This document shows, in pieces, positions 34,070-43,515 of a stretch of DNA of 64,000 bases. Location of the stretch: assembly GCF_016907545.1 (NCBI RefSeq), contig NZ_JAFBCD010000001.1:1054001-1118000 (forward strand). Direction: 5' to 3'. The first letter of the stretch is position 1. Every line of letters starts with the position of its first letter. The notes under the pieces are model-generated. The model worked only from the letters and a program-made list of their open reading frames with translations, was not told the origin of the DNA and did no database searches. The DNA is from Paenarthrobacter ilicis. GTDB lineage: Bacteria; Actinomycetota; Actinomycetes; Actinomycetales; Micrococcaceae. The position numbers and the translations under genes were made by a program.

Positions 34070-36658
34070 GTGAGCCGCATGCCGGTCATCCAGAGAAACA
34101 GAAGGTTGGGTCGAGTGTTCGAATCTGAGGTTCAGCGCATCCTCGACTTTGTCGCACGCGGAATCGGAGTGAGGGTCATCGGAGCGGCTGGCAGCGGAAA
34201 GACTGCCGTGGTCCGCAACGTGGTGACCAACTTGGAGAAGACCGGAGTCATGGTCCACGCCATCACGGGCCTCCGGACCCACCGGACCATCCCGTTCTCT
34301 GCCATCAAGGGGCTCGGGCTGGACATGAGGCCCGGCCGTAGCGGTGTCTTCGACATCGCTGATGTGCTGGCCAGCAATCTGGCGATCGCAGGGAAGCATC
34401 TGCTGGTGGTGGACGACATCCACTTGGTGGACAACGAATCCTTGGCGGTCCTGGAAGCAGTCCGCCAACGCTCTGATTGCCCACTCATCGCTACGGCGCC
34501 GGAGCCTTGGAGCTACAGCAAAGGTCAACTGGCCGTGCTGAACAACGGACGGGAAGCCTTGTTGCAGTTGGACCCGCTCCACTATGAGCAGGTCCACGCG
34601 TTGGTCGCCCAGGTTCTCGGTGCGCCGGCGGACGCCGATACCACCGCCCGCATTCTCACCAAGTCGGCCGGGAATCCGCGGCTGATTGTCCGGATCGCGG
34701 AGACGGCCTCGCTCAGCAACCTGTTGGCGCTGAGGGACAAGAAATGGCGGATGACCTCCACCACACTGTGGAACGACCACCTGCGCGGAACGCTTGAGTC
34801 CCTGCTGGCCGAGCTGACCCCGGACGAATTCACTGGACTGCACATCATGGCGATACTGGGAACCGCCCAGCTTGATGTGCTGCACAAGGTCATTGAGCCT
34901 GAGGTCCTGGAAGGGCTGGAACGCCGCGGGTTCCTCTCGGTCCTCAGCGACCACCACAACGGGCCAACCGCAGCCATCAGTCCACCCGTCACTGCCGACT
35001 ACTTCCGTGGCCACAAGACGCTCCGGGACAGGCAACTGCTGCGAAGCAAGATCGCTGGCGTGCTTCAGGGGTCTCCGGATATCCCACGGGAGAAGGCCAC
35101 CACGGCTGACTGCCTCCTCCGTGCGCTGTCCGCGTTGCGTTTGGAGAGGGGCGACGAGGACGCTGTCACGGCACGCCACTTCCACGAGCACAACGCCGCC
35201 CGCGAACGGATCCGGTGGGAGCGCTGGGAAGCCGACAAGTCAGCCGCCAACGCAGCTGCGCTGCTTCGCGTCTATTGGGGAGCCCCGGTCAACCTGCACC
35301 GTGCCGTCCGAGCCTGCCAAGACACAACAACGCTCGACGCCGACCCCCGGCACCTGCTGTTCATCACCCTTTCCAGGGCGATGCTGGCGCTGCTCACCGG
35401 CAAAGGCTCGGAAGCCGCCGTCGACATTCTGCGGACGTTCGCAGACAACAATCCTGGCCAGGCTGATGATGCTGCAGCAGCCATGCTGTTCTTCAACGCC
35501 TCCTACGGGCGCTTCCCGAGGGCCATTAAGGAAGCAGAGACGCGCCCGGCCACGGGCGGGCTGATCACTGCGCTCATGGACTTGTATCGGCTCCGGCCAG
35601 AGGCTGCTTTGGATGCCGTGGAGGGCAGCGGCAACGGCGACGCCTTTCCGCACCTGCGGCCCTTCATCCAAGGGTTTGCTCTCTTCGCAGCCGGGCGGGT
35701 GGACGAATCGCTCGTCTTCGCCTTGGACTGGAGATCGGAATCCCGCAGGAATCTGGACCACTTTGGCGTGATCGCCAGCAGCTACATCGCCGCTCATGGC
35801 CTCCTTTACAGAGGACATTTTGAGGAGGCCGAGTACCTCATGAGCGGTGTCTTCGCCATGGGTCAACCAGGCTTCATTGTCGACTCCCTGTACGACGCCA
35901 TGCTGCGGCTCGCGGGCCTCCGCCACGCCACCACTGCCAACCCGCCGGCGCTGTCCATCGGAACTCAGGCCCGTGCAGAGGCGCCGTTCGTTGGCCCCCT
36001 GCCGGGAACCGGTAGAGGTGCGTACGAGCTCATCGCCCAGCACGGTGCCGCGCCCGCCACGTTTGATCGCAAGGCCGAGAAGCTCATCAGGCGCCAGCTG
36101 AAGAGCGGGTATGTGCTGGAAGCAATGCTGACCGCGCTCCTCTGCACTTGCCTCAGCCCGGGGCGCCCCGTCCTTGACTTGCTGCGGGGAATCCTGAAAG
36201 AGAGCGGGATTGCAGTCCACGATCAGCTGGTGGCCATCGCCACCGCTGTGGTGGAAGGAGACCACAGCCTGCTGGGATTGCTGCTCAAACACTACGAACC
36301 TGATGCCGATACCTACCAAGTCGGCATGCTGCTCAGGGGCGCGCTTAAACGCCACGTCATCAACGGGGACACCGCAGCGGCAGACGCCATGGCTCAGGCC
36401 TCGTCAATGTTCGCTGTCCGGTTTCCCACGGCCAATGAGCAACTGTCCTTCAACTCTTTCAGGACCACACCCCTTACCGAACGCGAAATCGAAGTTGCCG
36501 TGATGGCCGGAAACCGCACCAACGTGGAGATCGCCGAGCATTTGGGCATCAGCGCAAGAACAGTGGAGAACCACATTTCCAACGCGCTGAGGAAGACCGG
36601 AGCAACGTCACGGAACAGCCTCTTCATGCTGGTGGGAAATTCACTTCCGCCACGCTGA
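34070..36658 (+). CDS. Large ATPase-LuxR family transcriptional regulator
   Basis: This 862-residue protein has an N-terminal ATPase (Walker A GAAGSGKT at 38-45, HLLVVDDIH near 110), a long helical repeat-like middle and a C-terminal LuxR helix-turn-helix (about 795-850, LTEREIEVAVMAGNRTNVEIAEHLGISARTVENHI). It belongs to the LAL/STAND type that oligomerises on binding ATP and an inducer. Start is GTG 34070 or ATG 34079. Copy B of the CTAGGTG array fills its upstream region. It may control the APC permease that follows 71 bases downstream, although a hairpin lies between. Confidence 0.88.
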   Translation: MSRMPVIQRNRRLGRVFESEVQRILDFVARGIGVRVIGAAGSGKTAVVRNVVTNLEKTGVMVHAITGLRTHRTIPFSAIKGLGLDMRPGRSGVFDIADVLASNLAIAGKHLLVVDDIHLVDNESLAVLEAVRQRSDCPLIATAPEPWSYSKGQLAVLNNGREALLQLDPLHYEQVHALVAQVLGAPADADTTARILTKSAGNPRLIVRIAETASLSNLLALRDKKWRMTSTTLWNDHLRGTLESLLAELTPDEFTGLHIMAILGTAQLDVLHKVIEPEVLEGLERRGFLSVLSDHHNGPTAAISPPVTADYFRGHKTLRDRQLLRSKIAGVLQGSPDIPREKATTADCLLRALSALRLERGDEDAVTARHFHEHNAARERIRWERWEADKSAANAAALLRVYWGAPVNLHRAVRACQDTTTLDADPRHLLFITLSRAMLALLTGKGSEAAVDILRTFADNNPGQADDAAAAMLFFNASYGRFPRAIKEAETRPATGGLITALMDLYRLRPEAALDAVEGSGNGDAFPHLRPFIQGFALFAAGRVDESLVFALDWRSESRRNLDHFGVIASSYIAAHGLLYRGHFEEAEYLMSGVFAMGQPGFIVDSLYDAMLRLAGLRHATTANPPALSIGTQARAEAPFVGPLPGTGRGAYELIAQHGAAPATFDRKAEKLIRRQLKSGYVLEAMLTALLCTCLSPGRPVLDLLRGILKESGIAVHDQLVAIATAVVEGDHSLLGLLLKHYEPDADTYQVGMLLRGALKRHVINGDTAAADAMAQASSMFAVRFPTANEQLSFNSFRTTPLTEREIEVAVMAGNRTNVEIAEHLGISARTVENHISNALRKTGATSRNSLFMLVGNSLPPR

Positions 36659-36666
36659 CCCGGGAT

Positions 36667-36694
36667 AGGCTCGGAGCACCTCCGTTCCGAGCCT
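36667..36694 (+). terminator. Hairpin after the LuxR-type gene
   Basis: AGGCTCGGA (36667-36675) pairs with TCCGAGCCT (36686-36694). No T-run follows, so strength is uncertain; it separates the regulator from the permease gene. Confidence 0.5.
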
Positions 36695-36729
36695 GCCCCT
36701 TCCGAAGGGCGCAATCCCGAAGGGTTTAC

Positions 36730-37986
36730 GTGAGCAATTCCCCGGCCTTGGCCCGTCGACTGGGCACCTTTGATGCGTCCCTCATCGGACTCGGCTCGAT
36801 GATCGGCGCAGGCGTCTTTGCCGCCTTCACTCCAGCGGCCACGGCTGCGGGCTCCGGACTGCTGGTTGGTTTGGTGGTGGCAGCCTTCGTGGCCTTCTGC
36901 AATGCGACATCCTCCGCGCAACTTGCCGCCGCCTACCCAACCTCGGGCGGGACGTACATCTACGGTCGCGAACGGCTCGGCCCTTGGTACGGCTTCCTTG
37001 CGGGTTGGGGATTCGTCATCGGAAAAACGGCCAGCGCAGCGGCCATGGCCATGACGTTCGCCGCCTACGCAGCCCCCGCAGGGTGGGAGCGCCCGGTGGC
37101 GATTGCCGCCGTCGTCCTTCTCACCACGGTGAACTACCACGGGGTAACCCGGACAGCGGGCCTCACCAGAATTCTGGTGGTGGCCGTGCTTGCTGCCCTG
37201 GCCATTGCGGTGAGCGCTGTGTGGGGCGGCTCCGGCCCGCAGCTCAGCAACGTGCTGGGGGACGGCCTCCTGGCGCACGGCTGGTACGGGATCCTGCAAT
37301 CGGCTGGCCTACTGTTTTTCGCATTCGCCGGTTACGCAAGGATCGCCACTATGGGCGAAGAAGTCCGCGATCCGCGGCGCACAATTCCCCGGGCAATCGG
37401 CATTGCCTTGGGAATCGCCATCGTGATCTACGCCGTCATTGCAGCCACGCTCCTGGCAGCTTTGGGTCCGGCTGGCGTAGCGGAAAGTACGACGCCGTTG
37501 GCCACCGCCGTCAGTAACGGCACCTTGGCGTGGGCTGCTCCGGTGGTGCGTGTAGGGGCCGCCGTCGCTTCCTTGGGGGCGCTGTTGGCGCTGATCGCTG
37601 GCTTGGGAAGGACCAGCTTGGCGATGGCCCGCAAGCATGACCTTCCCTCTGCGCTCGCAGCCGTGCACCACAAGTACAAGGTTCCGCACCGAGCCGAAGT
37701 CAGTGTGGCGGTGGTGATCTGTGTGGTCATTGCAGTCGCGGATCTGCGTGGTGCGATCGGGTTCAGCTCTTTCGGCGTTCTGCTGTATTACTTGGTGGCC
37801 AACGTGGCCGCCTTCACCCAGCAGGCGGAAGATCGTCGCTACCCGAAATTCCTGCAGGTGGCTGGTGCCATCGCTTGTGTGGTCCTGGTGGCCACGCTGC
37901 CGCCCCTGTCCATTGGGCTGGGTGTGCTCATGTTCGTGGTCGGCATCGTGTACCGATTGGTTAGGCACGGCTCCACCCGGGGGTAG
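36730..37986 (+). CDS. APC family amino acid/amine permease
   Basis: The 418-residue protein has about 12 hydrophobic segments and the APC start pattern (LGTFDASLIGLGSMIGAGVFAAF), plus SGGTYIYGRERLGPWYGFLAGW in the early part. The G(S/A)G motif for substrate amino and carboxyl groups (GSMIGAGV) is present. Start is GTG 36730. Substrate is unknown. The 3' end carries an inverted repeat spanning the stop codon. Confidence 0.88.
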   Translation: MSNSPALARRLGTFDASLIGLGSMIGAGVFAAFTPAATAAGSGLLVGLVVAAFVAFCNATSSAQLAAAYPTSGGTYIYGRERLGPWYGFLAGWGFVIGKTASAAAMAMTFAAYAAPAGWERPVAIAAVVLLTTVNYHGVTRTAGLTRILVVAVLAALAIAVSAVWGGSGPQLSNVLGDGLLAHGWYGILQSAGLLFFAFAGYARIATMGEEVRDPRRTIPRAIGIALGIAIVIYAVIAATLLAALGPAGVAESTTPLATAVSNGTLAWAAPVVRVGAAVASLGALLALIAGLGRTSLAMARKHDLPSALAAVHHKYKVPHRAEVSVAVVICVVIAVADLRGAIGFSSFGVLLYYLVANVAAFTQQAEDRRYPKFLQVAGAIACVVLVATLPPLSIGLGVLMFVVGIVYRLVRHGSTRG

Positions 37987-38003
37987 GTAGATGGAGCCGT
38001 GCC
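37964..38003. terminator. Inverted repeat over the APC permease stop
   Basis: GGCACGGCTCCA (37964-37975) pairs exactly with TGGAGCCGTGCC (37992-38003); the loop holds the TAG stop. A terminator-like hairpin without T-run. Confidence 0.55.
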
Positions 38004-38076
38004 GTAGCGCCCCGGAACCGGGACGGGTGGGGTTCCCGCCGGACGCTAGGCTCCGGTTCGGAGGCACAAGACGAGA

Positions 38077-38189
38077 CTAGGGTCTTGTTTGGGGCACTAG
38101 GTGTTCGAACTGACCAATTAGGTGCCGAAATCGGGGCCAGCTAGGTGGTCATGGGCCATAAATGAGTGGCGCCGAGAAGTCTCTAGGTG
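38077..38189 (+). repeat. CTAGGTG phased repeat array, copy C
   Basis: CTAGGGT (38077), CTAGGTG (38097), TTAGGTG (38118), CTAGGTG (38141), ATGAGTG (38162) and CTAGGTG (38183) give steps of 20, 21, 23, 21 and 21. The last heptamer overlaps the stop codon of the dehydrogenase gene. This copy lies between two convergent stops, so it cannot be a normal promoter element for either. Confidence 0.8.
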
Positions 38190-39571
38190 GTGACAGCGTG
38201 CTGACCGGGTGCTTTGCGCTTCCCCGCCCCGTCGGCGTGCTCTGCAGAAGCAGCCCCGGTCCCCAACCCGCGGACCGTCCATCCGGCACTCCGCCAGGCC
38301 TCAGCGTCCAGCACGTTGCGGGCGTCCAGGACCATCCGGCGTCGTACCAGTGAGCCAGCCGAAACGGGCGAGAGTGACACGTATTCGTCCCATTCCGTCA
38401 GCAGCAGCACCAGCTCGGCGCCTTCCAGTGCGCGCTTGGTGGAGGCTTCAAAGCGGATCTGCGGGTAGCGGATCCACGCGTTGTTGATGGCTTTGGGGTC
38501 CGTGACGGTGACGTGCGCGCCAGCTTCGGCGAGTTGCTGGGCGACGTCCAAGGCGGGGGAGTCACGGATATCGTCAGTGTCGGGTTTGAACGCTGCGCCC
38601 AGGATGGTGACCATCCGCCCGGACAGGTGGCCGCGGCACATGTCACGGGCGATCTCCACTGCACGGGAACGCTGGTCCAGGTTCACGGTGTCCACCAGGG
38701 CCATCCACTCATCCACGGACGGTACTGACAATCCGCGAGCCTGGGCGCGGAAGGATCGGATGTCCTTGGGCAGGCAGCCTCCGCCGAAACCCAGTCCGGC
38801 GTGCAGGTAGCGGTTTCCGATGCGCGGATCCAGGCCCATGGCTTCGCTGAGTTCGCTCACGTCGGCGCCGGACGCGTCGCAGAGTTCGGCCATGGCGTTG
38901 ATGAAGCTTACTTTGGTGGCCAGAAAGGCGTTGGAGGCCGACTTGATCAGCTCAGCAGTGGCGAAATTGCAGACCAGGCGCGGGATGCCGGCGCTGATCA
39001 ACGGCTCGTACACAGCGTCCAAAACCGCGGTGACAGGAGCGCCGGCAGCGGCACCCTTGCCGCCCGGGACCCCGTACACCAAACGATCCGGGACCAAGGA
39101 ATCCTTCACCGCGGTGCCTTGGCGGAGGAACTCTGGGTTCCAGCCGAGCAGCACGTCCGGGCGGCGGGCCAACACATCGCGCAGCTTCTCCACCGTGCCT
39201 ACCGGCACTGTTGACTTACCGACGACGGCGGCGCCCCTCGCCAGATGCGGCAGCAGGCTCTTCGTAGCGCCCATCAGGTAGGACAGATCCGCGGTGTCCG
39301 AGGTCTTGGACTGTGGAGTGCCCACGCAGAGGAAGTGCACTTCAGCGTCGGCGGCAAGGGCGAAGTTCGTGGTGAATTCCAGCCGACCAGTGGTTCGGCC
39401 ATCGCGCAGAAGCTCGTCCAGGCCTGGCTCATGGAAGGGAGCCAGCGCTTTATTGAGCTGTTCAACCTTGGAGGCATCGACGTCGATACCCACCACTGTG
39501 TGGCCCATGGAAGCGAGCGTTGCTGCGTGGACTGCGCCGAGGTAGCCGCAGCCGATCACGGAAATCTTCAT
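38183..39571 (-). CDS. ugd: UDP-glucose/GDP-mannose dehydrogenase family protein
   Basis: The 462-residue protein has the NAD-binding GCGYLG at 7-12, the dimer core and the catalytic Cys in GFGGGCLPKD near 262. It likely oxidises UDP-glucose to UDP-glucuronate for exopolysaccharide or glycolipid. Its start overlaps the stop of the glycosyltransferase gene (39568-39571), so they form an operon. The C-terminal tail after residue 430 is Ala/Gly-rich and ends at the repeat array. Confidence 0.88.
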   Translation of the reverse strand: MKISVIGCGYLGAVHAATLASMGHTVVGIDVDASKVEQLNKALAPFHEPGLDELLRDGRTTGRLEFTTNFALAADAEVHFLCVGTPQSKTSDTADLSYLMGATKSLLPHLARGAAVVGKSTVPVGTVEKLRDVLARRPDVLLGWNPEFLRQGTAVKDSLVPDRLVYGVPGGKGAAAGAPVTAVLDAVYEPLISAGIPRLVCNFATAELIKSASNAFLATKVSFINAMAELCDASGADVSELSEAMGLDPRIGNRYLHAGLGFGGGCLPKDIRSFRAQARGLSVPSVDEWMALVDTVNLDQRSRAVEIARDMCRGHLSGRMVTILGAAFKPDTDDIRDSPALDVAQQLAEAGAHVTVTDPKAINNAWIRYPQIRFEASTKRALEGAELVLLLTEWDEYVSLSPVSAGSLVRRRMVLDARNVLDAEAWRSAGWTVRGLGTGAASAEHADGAGKRKAPGQHAVTT

Positions 39572-40734
39572 GAAGTGGGTCCTTTGCTTGATGTCAGTTC
39601 GGTGGGCCCGGTTTCACGGGAGAAGGAATCGATGACGTCGTTGTAGTGACGCACCAACTCGGCGCTGAGGACGGGCCACGTCCGGCCTTGGACCGAAGCG
39701 TGCGCTGCCGCGGCGAACGCCCGGCGCTTGGCGTCGTCGCCCATCAGGTCCTGCACGTAAGCGCGCAGCTGGGCAAGGTTCCCGGGCTCGTACAACCAGC
39801 CGGTCCGCGAGTTCTCGACGAGGTCCAAGGGTCCGCCGCGGCCTGTCGCCACCACGGGAACGCCCGACGACATGGCTTCCTGGATGGTCTGGCAGAAGGT
39901 CTCGAACTCCCCGGGATGAACGAACAGGTCAAAGGAGGCAACGGCCTCGGCCAGCGCATCACCGCCAAGGAAGCCCGTAAATACAGCACCGGGCAGCTGT
40001 GCTTTAAGGGCCGCGCGCTGCGGACCATCACCCACGATCACCAGCTTCGTGTTGGGCAGATCAGCCAGCACCGCGAGATCCTCAACCTGCTTCTCCACGG
40101 CGAGCCGGCCGACGTAGCCGATGATCCGGTGACCGTCGGGCGCTACTGAGCTGCGCCACGCCGTCGAACGTTTGGTGGGATTAAAACGTGCGGTATCCAC
40201 ACCGCGGCGCCACATGTCCACGCGCAGGATGCCGCGTCCGCGCAACTGGTTCAGCGCGAACGTGGACGGCACAAGGGTTCGGGTGGCCAGGAGGTGGATG
40301 TTGTCCACGCGGTTCCAAGCCCAGTTCTCCAGGAACGGCACACCATAACGGGCTGCGTAGCTGGGAACTTCCGTTTGGTAGATCGCCACAGTCGGGATGC
40401 CCAGCTGGTGGGCGGCCTGCACGGCGCGCCAGCCGAGGACGAACGGGGAAGCAAGATGAACAACATCGGGGGAGAAGTCGGCAAGGATTCGCTTGACCCG
40501 ACTCACACCACCCAACGCGACCCGCACATTCGTGTATCCGGCCAGCGGCACCGACGGAAGCCGGTGCACATACGCACCTTTCTCGACGCTCGAAACAGCA
40601 GTGTCCGACGTCGACGGCGCGATCACCATCACCTCATCCCCGCGCTCCTGCAGATGCTCCAGCACCCGCAGGATGGAGTGGGTTACCCCATTCATCAGTG
40701 GCAGGAATGACTCGGCGACGATTGCGATCCTCAC
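39568..40734 (-). CDS. GT4-type glycosyltransferase
   Basis: The 388-residue GT-B fold enzyme starts VRIAIVAESFLPLMNGVTHS and carries the EX7E motif ETFCQTIQE near 300, with GYVGRLAVEKQ before it. It is close to actinobacterial GDP-mannose-dependent mannosyltransferases of the MgtA/PimB type. The GTG at 40734 is the only reasonable start, but AGGAGG ends just one base before it, so initiation may be leaderless or irregular. It is first in an operon with the UDP-sugar dehydrogenase. Confidence 0.82.
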   Translation of the reverse strand: MRIAIVAESFLPLMNGVTHSILRVLEHLQERGDEVMVIAPSTSDTAVSSVEKGAYVHRLPSVPLAGYTNVRVALGGVSRVKRILADFSPDVVHLASPFVLGWRAVQAAHQLGIPTVAIYQTEVPSYAARYGVPFLENWAWNRVDNIHLLATRTLVPSTFALNQLRGRGILRVDMWRRGVDTARFNPTKRSTAWRSSVAPDGHRIIGYVGRLAVEKQVEDLAVLADLPNTKLVIVGDGPQRAALKAQLPGAVFTGFLGGDALAEAVASFDLFVHPGEFETFCQTIQEAMSSGVPVVATGRGGPLDLVENSRTGWLYEPGNLAQLRAYVQDLMGDDAKRRAFAAAAHASVQGRTWPVLSAELVRHYNDVIDSFSRETGPTELTSSKGPTS

Positions 40735-40890
40735 GCCTCCTACGGTGGTTGGGACGGTTGGCCTCGCGGGTTCAAACGGGTGGCCTGTGGAGGAAGAGTG
40801 GGTTAACAGGTGGGGGCCTTTTTGTCGCGGCACCCGCGTAGACTTCCCGTATCCGACGTGCTGGGCGTCGAAAGTTCTGGGGGTTTTGCC

Positions 40891-42771
40891 ATGGTTGTTG
40901 CTGGGGATGGTTCGCGCGCGCTTGAAAAAGGACGGAAGGGCGCACGACGGCGACGCCGGGCAGCGGCCGGTACTGTCGCCGTCGGTCTGGGGCTGGGCAT
41001 GATGCTGGGAACCGCGGCGTCGCCGGCGCTGGCAGACGACGTCACCAACGTGATTCCCGTTGGTGAGCGGCCGACGTCTATCGCCGTCAACCCGGTGACA
41101 GACAAGGCGTACATCGTGACCGGGGAGGGCATCTCCATCCTGAGCGGCAGCCAGCCCGACGGAATGCTCTACACCGATGACAGGCCTTCGGATGTGGCCG
41201 TAAACCCCGTGACCAACAAGGTGTACATCAGCGAGGTTGGCGGATCGGTTGCCGTAGTGGACGGCGCCACCCGGGCGTCCACCTCGGTGCCTGTGGGCTC
41301 CTCCCCGGGGACCATCGCTGTAAACCCCGTGACCAACAAGATTTACGTGGGGGTGGACAACGGTGTCACCATGATCGACGGTGCCACGCTGAAAACCACT
41401 CCGTTGCCGCTTGCGGGCGCCCAGGAGATTTTTGTTAATGCCACCACCGGGAAGGTCTACGTCCTGGCTGGCGGGATCATCAAGGTGGTTGGCGCCGGCG
41501 GTACGGTCACGTCCACCATCAACATTGGCGCGGGCGGCATCTTGGATGTTGCCATCAACGAGCAAACCAACAAGATCTACTTCACCACCCTGGGCAAGTA
41601 CGGAGCCAGCGTCCGGGTGATCGACGGCATCACGGACACTGTCACGGGCTCTGTTCCCACCACCAACAACGTGGGCAAGGTAGCCGTGAACCCGGTGACC
41701 AACACCATCTACGTCGCCGCGGACAGCACCTCCCTTGACGGCTTCGTGACGGTCATCGACGCCTCAACGCTGACCCAGACCGCTGAACTTCGCACCCCCA
41801 CCCGAATCCGGGACATAGTGGTCAACTCTGCAAGCAACAAGGCCTACGCGCTCCTGGGCGGCAGGGGAGTGACCGTGGTTGACGGCGACAACACAGCAAC
41901 GGCCCTTTTCTCCGGACAAGAACCCTCTGATGCGGCGGTCAACCCCACCACCGGCCGGGTATACGTCTCCAACAGCAACAGTGCCTCCGTATCCGTGATC
42001 GACGGCTCTGTTGCAGCGCCGGTCCGGAACGACTTCAACGGTGACTCCTTCCCTGATGTCCTGGCTAGGGATGCCTCCGGAGTTCTGTGGCTGTACCCAG
42101 GCAACGGGTCCGGCGGCTGGCTTCAGCGTGTCCAGGTAGGACAGGGCTGGAACGTCATGACCGCCATGATCGCGCCGGGCGACTTCAACGGTGACTCGAA
42201 CGCCGACCTGCTGGCACGCGATACCTCGGGGACCATGTGGCTTTACCCGGGTAACGGAAAAGGCGGTTGGTTGCCGCGCGTCCAAGTGGGCCAAGGATGG
42301 GAAGGGATGAGCGCAATTGAACCCATCAACTTCTTTGGCAACGGTTTCGGCGATGTTGTTGCGAGGGACCGCGTCGGCACGCTGTGGCTGTACCGCGGTG
42401 ACGGCAAGGGTGGCTGGTTGCCCCGCATGTGGGTGGGCTCAGGCTGGTCCGGAATGTCCGAGATCACCGGCGCTGGCGACTTCAACGGCGACGGCGTAAC
42501 CGATTTGGTAGCCCGCGACAGTGCAGGTGCCCTGTGGCTTTACCCGCCCACGGGAAGCAGCGGCTGGCTGCCCCGGCAGCAAATCGGACAGGGCTGGAAC
42601 GCAATGGATTCTCTGGTTGGCCCCGGCGACTTCGACGGCGACGGACGCGAGGACATCCTGGCGCGGAACTCCTCGGGCGAGCTCTGGCTGTTCTCCGGCC
42701 AGGGTGGATCCGCATGGCCCACCGCCAAGCGTGTGGGCACGGGCTGGGGCGGTATGACGGCGATTCTGTAG
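40891..42771 (+). CDS. Secreted YVTN-type beta-propeller / FG-GAP repeat protein
   Basis: From the ATG at 40891 the 626-residue precursor has a signal peptide with a basic start (KGARRRRRAAAG), hydrophobic core, and cleavage near ALADD. About residues 50-370 hold repeats with IAVNPVTNKVYV-like motifs, typical of YVTN/NHL propellers. About 375-626 hold five FG-GAP/VCBS-like repeats of roughly 50 residues, with DFNGDSNADLLARD and LWLYPGNG (the third is degenerate, NFFGNGFGD). The Asp-rich loops suggest calcium binding. It is divergent from the glycosyltransferase operon; a role in surface polysaccharide or adhesion is inference. Confidence 0.82.
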   Translation: MVVAGDGSRALEKGRKGARRRRRAAAGTVAVGLGLGMMLGTAASPALADDVTNVIPVGERPTSIAVNPVTDKAYIVTGEGISILSGSQPDGMLYTDDRPSDVAVNPVTNKVYISEVGGSVAVVDGATRASTSVPVGSSPGTIAVNPVTNKIYVGVDNGVTMIDGATLKTTPLPLAGAQEIFVNATTGKVYVLAGGIIKVVGAGGTVTSTINIGAGGILDVAINEQTNKIYFTTLGKYGASVRVIDGITDTVTGSVPTTNNVGKVAVNPVTNTIYVAADSTSLDGFVTVIDASTLTQTAELRTPTRIRDIVVNSASNKAYALLGGRGVTVVDGDNTATALFSGQEPSDAAVNPTTGRVYVSNSNSASVSVIDGSVAAPVRNDFNGDSFPDVLARDASGVLWLYPGNGSGGWLQRVQVGQGWNVMTAMIAPGDFNGDSNADLLARDTSGTMWLYPGNGKGGWLPRVQVGQGWEGMSAIEPINFFGNGFGDVVARDRVGTLWLYRGDGKGGWLPRMWVGSGWSGMSEITGAGDFNGDGVTDLVARDSAGALWLYPPTGSSGWLPRQQIGQGWNAMDSLVGPGDFDGDGREDILARNSSGELWLFSGQGGSAWPTAKRVGTGWGGMTAIL

Positions 42772-42795
42772 TCAAGAAGCTTCAATTGATGGGCA

Positions 42796-42829
42796 ACCGC
42801 GGCCGCTCCTGTCATGGAGCGGCCGCGGT
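42796..42829. terminator. Hairpin between convergent genes
   Basis: ACCGCGGCCGCTCC (42796-42809) pairs exactly with GGAGCGGCCGCGGT (42816-42829), loop six bases, lying between the propeller gene and the HNH gene. Confidence 0.65.
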
Positions 42830-42838
42830 CGTTGAATG

Positions 42839-43390
42839 TCAGTGTCGAGTTGTCAGGCCTGCAGATTTGCGACGGTTGCACGGCCCGCAGAGAATTTGCA
42901 GGTTTTCAACGTTGTTACTCCCACCCATCGATATGGGGATCACGTGGTCATATTGGAGTTCTCCGGTAGAACCGCAGGCACGGCATTGGCCCTCATCGCG
43001 AGTCCAGACGTACTGTTTCACGTCGTCGGGAATAGCCCGCCGTGCGGAAGCTCCCCGAGGCTGGGCTCCCATTGCGACTGTGGCTTGGGCTCGGTCGATC
43101 TGTTGCTGACGACGCTGGTTCTTGACTACCAGGAGGGCGCGTATTTCCCCAGATCTAAGCCCCTCATTTTCCCAGTAGAACCTATGTTGAAATTGCCAGT
43201 ACCTGCGCTCACCGATCGACGTGATGGCGACGGGTTGGTTCATCTGCCGAACCTGAATATCGGCGAACTCCTGCTTTGAAAACTTGCTCAGACGGTAGGA
43301 ATTTCGACCAACTGTCAGGATGGCGGGACCTTTTCCCGTCCAGAATCCCGGCTGATGATAGAGCGAGACGTTCTCCGCCGTCCGTAGCAT
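42839..43390 (-). CDS. HNH endonuclease-like protein
   Basis: The 183-residue protein has a C-terminal HNH domain with CRACG, YDHVIPISMGGSNNVENLQ and CGPCNRRKS, all metal and catalytic positions present. The N-terminal 110 residues (YHQPGFWTGKGPAILTVGRN) are unassigned. It is a single gene with lower GC than neighbours, fitting a defence or mobile context. Nuclease activity is inferred. Confidence 0.8.
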   Translation of the reverse strand: MLRTAENVSLYHQPGFWTGKGPAILTVGRNSYRLSKFSKQEFADIQVRQMNQPVAITSIGERRYWQFQHRFYWENEGLRSGEIRALLVVKNQRRQQQIDRAQATVAMGAQPRGASARRAIPDDVKQYVWTRDEGQCRACGSTGELQYDHVIPISMGGSNNVENLQILCGPCNRRKSAGLTTRH

Positions 43391-43515
43391 TTTTCCCCCA
43401 TATTTGTACGCGCTAATGCGATCGGTTACTTCGTCTCATACTGTAATTGATGGAACCGACAACTAAGTTGCTGCTGGCAGCGTCGCTGCTTTTGTTTCAT
43501 TGCGGTTCTGCACTA

